Of a stretch of DNA of 59,305 nt, positions 53,161 through 59,305 are shown one piece after another; the first letter of the stretch is position 1, and every line of letters starts with the position of its first letter. Source of the stretch: Cyanobium usitatum str. Tous (GTDB taxonomy: Bacteria; Cyanobacteriota; Cyanobacteriia; PCC-6307; Cyanobiaceae); assembly GCF_003011885.1 (NCBI RefSeq), contig NZ_PXXO01000014.1, forward strand, positions 1-59,305, written 5' to 3'. The position numbers and the translations under genes are program-made. The notes under the pieces were generated by a model. That model did not search any database. It saw only the letters and a list, made by a program, of their open reading frames with translations, and was not told the origin of the DNA.

Positions 53161-53415
53161 ATGACCGACGGCACTCCCCCTCGCGCCGACACGTCTGCAA
53201 TCAACGCATCCGATCCCAGCCGGCAGGAGTTGGAGGAGTCGATTGATCAGCTAGCGGCCTACCGCGATCGACTTATCAAAGATGTGATCGGCATGGGGCA
53301 AAGACTGAAGCTCCCTCAGAAGCAAGTGGACTTCACCCTGGCTCAGCATCCCGAGCTGCAGAAGTTAGAAGCAATTCTGGCTCAGCTTGAGTCCCAGAAG
53401 TCCGAGCAGGACTAA
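53161..53415 (+). CDS. small hypothetical protein, rod-locus associated
   Basis: 84 residues: disordered first 20, then a helical region (ELEESIDQLAAYRDRLIKDV, IGMGQRLKLPQKQVDFTLAQ, HPELQKLEAILAQLESQK) that looks like a helical hairpin or coiled coil. Small helical proteins of this type accompany PE genes in Synechococcus, but the function is unknown. It is the first gene of a rightward unit with the S/U lyase, pebA and pebB. Confidence 0.7.
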   Translation: MTDGTPPRADTSAINASDPSRQELEESIDQLAAYRDRLIKDVIGMGQRLKLPQKQVDFTLAQHPELQKLEAILAQLESQKSEQD

Positions 53416-53464
53416 CTCCCATCCCCCTCACACGCCCGTGGCACCCATGGACCCAGCCCGAACG

Positions 53465-55553
<2,089 letters not shown>

Positions 55554-55564
55554 TAAAAAGGAGA

Positions 55565-56740
55565 TCAAAGCAGACCTATGGCATGAAGAGGGCCACTTCC
55601 ACTGATCAGCTCCACCAGGAAAGCGGAGAATCCGACCATAGCTAAGCGGCCATTCCACACTTCTGAGCTGTTGTTCCAGCCCCAAGCCCACTTGTCTTGG
55701 GGGTAGAGCTTCACGGTGCTGGGCAAAGCCGCCGCCTGGTCAAGATTCACTTCGGGCCCATCCAGGGCCTGCTGGACAAGTCGCGCAAGCCCCTGGATGA
55801 AAGCAGGGTTGGTGTCAAGCGCCGGCACACGCCGAAAATTAGTGATGCCCGACTCGAAAGCCAGCTTGCGGTACTCAATGTCGATCTCTTCAAGGGTCTC
55901 GATGTGCTCGCTCACAAAACTGATCGGCACAACCACCAGATCCTTCACACCCTGCCGCCCTAGCTCCGCCAATGCCTCGTCGGTGTAGGGCTTGAGCCAC
56001 TCCACAGGACCCACCCGGCTCTGATAAGCAAGGGTGAAAGAGTTGCTGTGGCCCAATGTGGCCTCCAACTTCTCGATGATCAGCCGGGCGCAGGTTTCGA
56101 TCTCCCCTTGGTAGGGATCGCCCGCTTCTTCCACGTAGCTCTTAGGAACACCGTGGGCGCTGAAGAACACGTGGGCGCTGTCAGGGTCCGGGCAGGCCTG
56201 GATCTCGCGGGCGATCAGCCCGGCCATGGCGTCGATATAGCCCCGGTCATCGTGGTAGCTGCGGATGCATCGAATCGGCAAAGCTGCGAAGACAGGATCA
56301 GCCTGACGAAGACGCTGAAGCTCCCTAAAGCTGGAACCGCTGGTGCTAATTGAGAAGTGAGGGTAAAGAGGCAGCACCACCACCTCATCCACATCGTCGG
56401 CTTTGATGTCTGCCACCGCCGATTCGGTGAATGGGTGCCAGTAGCGCATCGCCACGTAGCTGGTGGCCTCGATCCCAAGCAGGCGCAGGGCACTCTGCAG
56501 CTCCCGCGCCTGCTGCTCGGTGATTCGCCGCAGTGGCGAGCCACCGCCGATAGAGCGATAAGCCTCCTGCGACTTGCTCGCCCGCAGACTGCTGATCAGC
56601 CAAGCCAGAGGTTTCTGCAGAGCCGGGTTGGGTAGCCGGATGATCTCCGGATCCGAGAACAGGTTGTAGAGAAAAGGGCCGACATCCTGGATGCGCTCCG
56701 GACCCCCGAGGTTCAGCAGGAGCACACCTACCTTGGCCAT
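55565..56740 (-). CDS. hemH: ferrochelatase with chlorophyll-binding C-terminal domain
   Basis: A 391-residue ferrochelatase that inserts iron into protoporphyrin IX to make heme, the precursor of biliverdin. It has [40 protein letters not shown] and the [20 protein letters not shown] signature. Residues about 350-391 form a membrane span with a CAB/LHC motif ([20 protein letters not shown], ExxNGRxAM), typical of cyanobacterial and plant type II enzymes. It is convergent with pebB, 11 bases away. Confidence 0.95.
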   Translation of the reverse strand: MAKVGVLLLNLGGPERIQDVGPFLYNLFSDPEIIRLPNPALQKPLAWLISSLRASKSQEAYRSIGGGSPLRRITEQQARELQSALRLLGIEATSYVAMRYWHPFTESAVADIKADDVDEVVVLPLYPHFSISTSGSSFRELQRLRQADPVFAALPIRCIRSYHDDRGYIDAMAGLIAREIQACPDPDSAHVFFSAHGVPKSYVEEAGDPYQGEIETCARLIIEKLEATLGHSNSFTLAYQSRVGPVEWLKPYTDEALAELGRQGVKDLVVVPISFVSEHIETLEEIDIEYRKLAFESGITNFRRVPALDTNPAFIQGLARLVQQALDGPEVNLDQAAALPSTVKLYPQDKWAWGWNNSSEVWNGRLAMVGFSAFLVELISGSGPLHAIGLL

Positions 56741-56981
56741 GGCTTGGCGATCATGAGGCCAATCATCACCTTAGGTCTACAACCGCTTGCAGCTGCACTC
56801 GCTCGGTTAATTAAGAAACGTTTAGGGTCAGCCCTGACAACGAAGTGGATCAAGCCACGCCCCAGCCCCAGGGATCTTTCACCAGCGGATAGTGGCCTGA
56901 GAGCCCCATAAACTTTTCGCTGCGGACCCCTCTGATCACGAAACAACGATTCTGGAAAACCCGATTACCAAACTGAAGACG
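56741..56981. other. intergenic, divergent promoters presumed
   Basis: 241 bases between the divergent hemH and a DUF3598-like gene. No gene seen. It must hold promoters for both. Confidence 0.4.
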
Positions 56982-57812
56982 ATGGAAGCTTCAGATAACC
57001 ACGCCAAAGCCGCAGCTGATCGGCAATGGGACCTTATGCGCGCCAGCTTTGATGGCGACTGGCAGGGAACAACCACCTGGTATGGCCGCAACGGCGACGG
57101 CATGAACATGAAGCAGGGCACCGTCAACCCGGAGGCCTCGCTTTACGCCATCCGCTTCTCGGATGCGCATACGGGTGAATGGCATGGAACCGGCCTTCGA
57201 TTCGCACCGGGTGGAGAACGCCGCTTCCCCCTATATCGGCACAATTACAACCTCAGCCACAACTGCTGGCATTTTCCGCAGACTGCAGGTCAGTCGAGCC
57301 TGCAAATGGCAGGCAGCGTCGCGCGTGCTGGGCATGAAGTGAACTTCTTCAGCGGTCGCAGTCGTTCGATGCTGGTTGCGCTTTACCAGCAACAACCGGA
57401 TGGACAGATGCTGCTGGACTCAATCGCCGCCACACCCTTCCGCTGCCAACGCACCAGTCCTGACCCAGAACGCACTCAGTTTCAATCGTTGGAGGCGGTA
57501 TTAGAGACCGTCATTGGCTGGCAAGGGGTGGAATCAGTGATCAGACCCGGATTCAGTTCTGGAATTGCAATGTCAGAACAGCGGCTGGCGCCATTCTGTA
57601 GCGAATGGTTTATCAAAAATGAAGTGAACGGGCTATTTGCAGATAATTTAATCTGCAGCCTGCCGGAGATTTTGCCAAAGCATTCATTTGGCCTCCACTT
57701 CGGCTGCATACTAGATCGTCAAAACTTTGTGCATCTAACAATGGAGTTTGATGCCAATCACAATCTCTTGGCCTGGATAGAGCGCCGCTATCAGCCCACC
57801 ATGCATGGATGA
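56982..57812 (+). CDS. DUF3598-like lipocalin-fold protein
   Basis: A 276-residue soluble protein. The N-terminal half starts ADRQWDLMRASFDGDWQGTT, then TWYGRNGDG, and continues with LYAIRFSDAHTGEWHGTGLR; the second half resembles a second beta-barrel (ESVIRPGFSSGIAMSEQRLA, EILPKHSFGLHFGCILDRQN). This fits the DUF3598 family of cyanobacterial proteins, which have tandem lipocalin-like domains. Function not settled. It is convergent with the epimerase gene, ends overlapping by 22 bases. Confidence 0.65.
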   Translation: MEASDNHAKAAADRQWDLMRASFDGDWQGTTTWYGRNGDGMNMKQGTVNPEASLYAIRFSDAHTGEWHGTGLRFAPGGERRFPLYRHNYNLSHNCWHFPQTAGQSSLQMAGSVARAGHEVNFFSGRSRSMLVALYQQQPDGQMLLDSIAATPFRCQRTSPDPERTQFQSLEAVLETVIGWQGVESVIRPGFSSGIAMSEQRLAPFCSEWFIKNEVNGLFADNLICSLPEILPKHSFGLHFGCILDRQNFVHLTMEFDANHNLLAWIERRYQPTMHG

Positions 57813-58708
57813 GAGAGGCTGAAGCCAAGCTGCTTAAGCTTCTCATTACTCACCCGCGCATTAAGGATTCGATCGCTGGTGTCTCTGGTCAACCACTTGG
57901 CCAGTGGCAGCCCAGCGCGCTCACACAACCGATTTGTGAGCTCCTGGCCGTTGTACTGGGTATCATTGACCAGGTTGTACGTGTCATTCAGGCCTTGGTC
58001 AAAGGCGAAGTTGATACCGCGAACGATGTCGTCGCGGTGAATCCAGCACGGCACATTCAAGCCATTACGCTGCACTAATCCGCCAGCTGCACTGAGCAAC
58101 ATGGCCGGAATATCACGTCCAGGCCCATATATGCCACCGAGGCGCAACACGCAGACCTTGATCGATTCGGAGCGGACCGACGCGATCATCTGCTCTGCCC
58201 TCACGAGCACGGAATTCACTGGATGATTTGAATCAGTTGGATCGCTCTCACTTGTGAGCGCTCCCTGCCGGTTGCCATACACGCCACAGCTACTTAGGTG
58301 AACAAGCTGGAGTGGCGAGCTGACAGGCCGACGGCTAAGCGTTTCGATCAGCCGTTGCAGACCGCCAAGAAAGGTCTGCTCGTATTGGCTCAGCTCAACA
58401 CTGGAACTCTTCGACGGAGCGAAGGACACCAAGATGCCGTCGAGATCTGCTGCGAAGTCCAGACTGCTGGAGGGATCCGTCGAATCAAAAACCAGCGGAT
58501 TCCCTACTAGGTCGGCCAGCTCTGCCAAGCGTTCATGCCGGGTTGTGGTGCCCCAAAGTGCATGCCCTTCCTGCTTCCAGGATTTGGCAACCGCTTCGCC
58601 CACATAGCCACAACCCAGGATTGCGCGACGCTCGCCCGAGGGCAGGATCGGGCGCTCTTGGAGAGACAGCAACTGATAGAGGGAAGCCAGATCTGGGGCA
58701 GAAGTCAT
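57791..58708 (-). CDS. NAD(P)-dependent epimerase/dehydratase (SDR, YeeZ-like)
   Basis: About 305 residues, extended SDR fold. The nucleotide-binding motif is RAILGCGYVGEAVAKSWKQE (GxGxxG). A LVHLSSCGVYGNRQG stretch supplies Ser and Tyr of the active site, though the YxxxK lysine is not clear. CVLRLGGIYGPGRDIPAMLL and CWIHRDDIVRGINFAFDQGL are typical of this family. The start is uncertain: ATGs at 58708 and 58726 and a TTG at 58738. Substrate unknown. Confidence 0.82.
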   Translation of the reverse strand: MTSAPDLASLYQLLSLQERPILPSGERRAILGCGYVGEAVAKSWKQEGHALWGTTTRHERLAELADLVGNPLVFDSTDPSSSLDFAADLDGILVSFAPSKSSSVELSQYEQTFLGGLQRLIETLSRRPVSSPLQLVHLSSCGVYGNRQGALTSESDPTDSNHPVNSVLVRAEQMIASVRSESIKVCVLRLGGIYGPGRDIPAMLLSAAGGLVQRNGLNVPCWIHRDDIVRGINFAFDQGLNDTYNLVNDTQYNGQELTNRLCERAGLPLAKWLTRDTSDRILNARVSNEKLKQLGFSLSHPCMVG

Positions 58709-58840
58709 CCCGCAAAGCCCAATCATGAAGTTTTGCAACCCTAGGCCTGCCGGATGGGGGGTTGCGTTGTCACCGCTACGGATGACGCTCCCTGAGCCCT
58801 ACTCGGTTCTTGTGGCAGCCTGAGCTATCTCCTTAAGCCC

Positions 58841-59083
58841 ATGCCCGTCTATTGCGTCGAAGTGCCTGGACTAGCGCCAGTTTCCGTGACTTGCGCCGGC
58901 TGCAGCGGAGATGCTTTGCAACTGGCACTGCGGGAGCAGGGACTGGACAACTTCCGTGTCGAGCGGCGCAGCAAAGATGGTCGCCAGTGGTGGTTTCAGG
59001 CCAACTTCAAGCCAGGCACCATCGACCCAGCCACCCCTGGAGGTCTCACCCGGCTGGTGAGCGTTGATCTAATTGAGGACTGA
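58841..59083 (+). CDS. small hypothetical protein
   Basis: 80 residues: MPVYCVEVPGLAPVSVTCAG, CSGDALQLALREQGLDNFRV and a Trp-rich WWFQANFKPGTIDPATPGG. It has alternating beta and helical character and a cysteine cluster (CAGCSG) near residue 20. Not recognised. It lies between the epimerase and heme oxygenase genes. Confidence 0.6.
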   Translation: MPVYCVEVPGLAPVSVTCAGCSGDALQLALREQGLDNFRVERRSKDGRQWWFQANFKPGTIDPATPGGLTRLVSVDLIED

Positions 59084-59110
59084 TGGGTCCGATCCAAGCG
59101 CCGCTAAGCC

Positions 59111-59305
59111 TCAGGCCGCCACCACTTCCGTGCTGCCCGAACGCTGACGCCGGGTAAGGAAGCCAAACAGAACCTTGCCAATGGCAGCGATCAGATTGCC
59201 TTCCAGTTCCTGGAACATGGTCATGTTCAGGTGGAAGGCGTGGTTGGCCTCCTCCACAATGCGATCGGCCATGGCTTGGTCGATCGGCAGGGCGTCGAGG
59301 GTGGT
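59111..59305 (-). CDS. ho1: heme oxygenase, C-terminal part (5' end off window)
   Basis: The last 64 codons, reading ...ALPIDQAMADRIVEEANHAF, HLNMTMFQELEGNLIAAIGK, VLFGFLTRRQRSGSTEVVAA. EEANHAFxLNMxMFxELEGNL is the conserved C-terminal helix of cyanobacterial heme oxygenases, which open heme to biliverdin, the substrate of PebA. The upstream part lies outside the window. Confidence 0.93.
   Translation of the reverse strand, partial: TTLDALPIDQAMADRIVEEANHAFHLNMTMFQELEGNLIAAIGKVLFGFLTRRQRSGSTEVVAA

Overview
The window comes from a phycoerythrin-containing picocyanobacterium of the Synechococcus/Cyanobium group. Evidence: cytochrome b6f, PSII (psbB, psbT, psbM), CtpA and MinCDE genes in picocyanobacterial style; a phycobilisome rod locus with phycocyanin (cpcBA) and class I phycoerythrin (cpeBA) but no class II phycoerythrin; pebAB and a heme oxygenase; high GC in most of the sequence. 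The gene set matches the pigment type called PC + PE-I. Species cannot be fixed without a database search.

Layout. 1-9.3 kb: 5' end of 16S rRNA (leaving leftwards), petB-petD, divergent ctpA, an HD phosphohydrolase and the min genes. A leftward cassette (phospholipase-D-like protein plus two half-size chromate transporters) separates minC from minD-minE. A LuxR-type HTH gene and tRNA-Thr(TGT) follow. 9.3-24.2 kb: an accessory region beside the tRNA, with a DUF2252 gene and a remnant of a second copy, an MFS exporter, a FUSC-like protein, a 905-residue DUF4347/RTX repeat protein, an IS nested inside a decayed IS3 element, an orphan membrane protein and a GH63-type glucosidase. 24.2-37.5 kb: housekeeping genes (sua5, prmC, dprA, thioesterase, USP, psbM, ferredoxin, psbB-psbT, nrdR, rps1, HAD hydrolase, metK, sugar kinase, DUF2470, comF) and tRNA-Phe.

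37.5-55.6 kb: the phycobilisome rod locus. It encodes CpcT, PC subunits, a divergent allophycocyanin-like protein with an unknown partner, a pentapeptide-repeat protein, three rod linkers (one with two linker domains), lyases and regulators (CpeS, CpeT, CpeR, CpeY, CpeF, CpeZ, CpeU-like), a stand-alone CpcD-like domain, the PE subunits, and PebA/PebB, which make phycoerythrobilin from biliverdin. The centre of this locus (about 40.5-49.5 kb) looks clearly AT-richer than its surroundings. 55.6-59.3 kb: ferrochelatase with a chlorophyll-binding tail, a DUF3598-like protein, an NAD-dependent epimerase, a small unknown protein and the 3' end of a heme oxygenase gene, which supplies biliverdin to PebA.

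The rod locus acts as one pathway: heme oxygenase, PebA and PebB make bilin, lyases attach it to named cysteines of CpcA/B and CpeA/B, linkers stack the hexamers, and CpeR probably controls PE expression. The least explained members are the allophycocyanin-like gene at 41.0 kb with its overlapping upstream partner, the CpcD-like protein at 49.3 kb and a 54-codon ORF before cpeS.
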